Positions 7,328-7,410 of a stretch of DNA of 7,410 nucleotides are shown here, in pieces. The stretch covers positions 1-7,410 of the forward strand of contig CALLBE010000072.1 in the NCBI GenBank assembly GCA_938001985.1. The letters run 5' to 3'. The translations under genes and the position numbers were made by a program. The notes under the pieces were generated by a model. That model was not told the DNA's origin. It ran no database searches and was given only the letters and a program-made list of their open reading frames with translations. Source of the DNA: an uncultured Verrucomicrobiales bacterium (GTDB lineage Bacteria; Verrucomicrobiota; Verrucomicrobiia; Verrucomicrobiales; Akkermansiaceae). Numbering within the stretch: the first letter of the stretch is position 1; each line of letters begins with the position of its first letter.

Positions 7328-7410
7328 ACGTGAATGAATGTATAAGCCAACCAATAGCATTGGGAGGGCAAGACTTTGATGTTATAATTCTAGGAAATAG
7401 AGAAGTTTCA
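7324..7410 (+). CDS. 3'-truncated ORF of unknown function
   Basis: An ATG at 7324 shares ATGA with the stop of the membrane protein and opens a frame that runs without a stop for 29 codons to the window edge. The visible N terminus contains ALGGQDFDVIILGNREVS, with a hydrophobic strand (FDVIILG) of the kind that begins many alpha/beta folds, but it does not show a full GxGxxG nucleotide motif, and no family can be named from so little. The 4-base overlap is typical of coupled genes in one transcript. No Shine-Dalgarno is evident. ATG 7334 and ATG 7338 are in other frames, and the former stops after three codons. Confidence 0.45.
   Translation, partial: MNVNECISQPIALGGQDFDVIILGNREVS

Noticed and set aside
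7183..7371. 62-residue reverse ORF over the membrane protein
   Set aside because: It is the shadow of the forward membrane protein, with no start signal and Phe/Pro-rich low-quality sequence.

Overview
The window is dominated by a complete-looking F-type ATP synthase operon read left to right, atpB-atpE-atpF-atpH-atpA-atpG-atpD-atpC (subunits a, c, b, delta, alpha, gamma, beta, epsilon). It closes with a strong intrinsic terminator at 6614-6645. Only atpB is cut: its reading frame is open to the left edge, so its true start lies outside. All eight products keep the core family signatures, so this looks like a working rotary ATP synthase. Subunit c has the ion-binding glutamate but lacks the helix-1 Gln and the Ser after the Glu that mark Na+ enzymes, so protons are the likely coupling ion.

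The organism cannot be fixed from this window. The unsplit operon order, moderate G+C, start codons without Shine-Dalgarno sequences and the look of the a, c and beta subunits would fit a Verrucomicrobiota (Opitutae-like) bacterium, but this is inference with low to moderate confidence.

The operon has several individual traits: a delta subunit of only 131 residues whose start cannot be extended; a b subunit with about 33 residues ahead of its membrane helix; A-rich leaders before atpE, atpF and atpA; a nearly identical pyrimidine-rich leader (CATTCTTT five bases before ATG) before both atpG and atpD; and a hairpin between atpE and atpF. Alpha, beta and epsilon carry a few substitutions at normally conserved places.

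After the terminator the character changes. Bases 6646-6786 are a short non-coding stretch with a weak promoter candidate and two interlocking inverted repeats. Then come a possible 15-residue leader ORF, a 63-residue hypothetical protein with a clear Shine-Dalgarno, a 113-residue three-helix membrane protein, and a cut-off ORF that starts inside the stop of the membrane protein (ATGA overlap). These use AGA, ATA and TTA codons freely, unlike the CGT-rich atp genes, and none has a function I can name. I found no RNA gene, CRISPR array, insertion sequence or tRNA. I also found no convincing novel system; the short, unrecognised cluster at the right edge is the only place one could begin.
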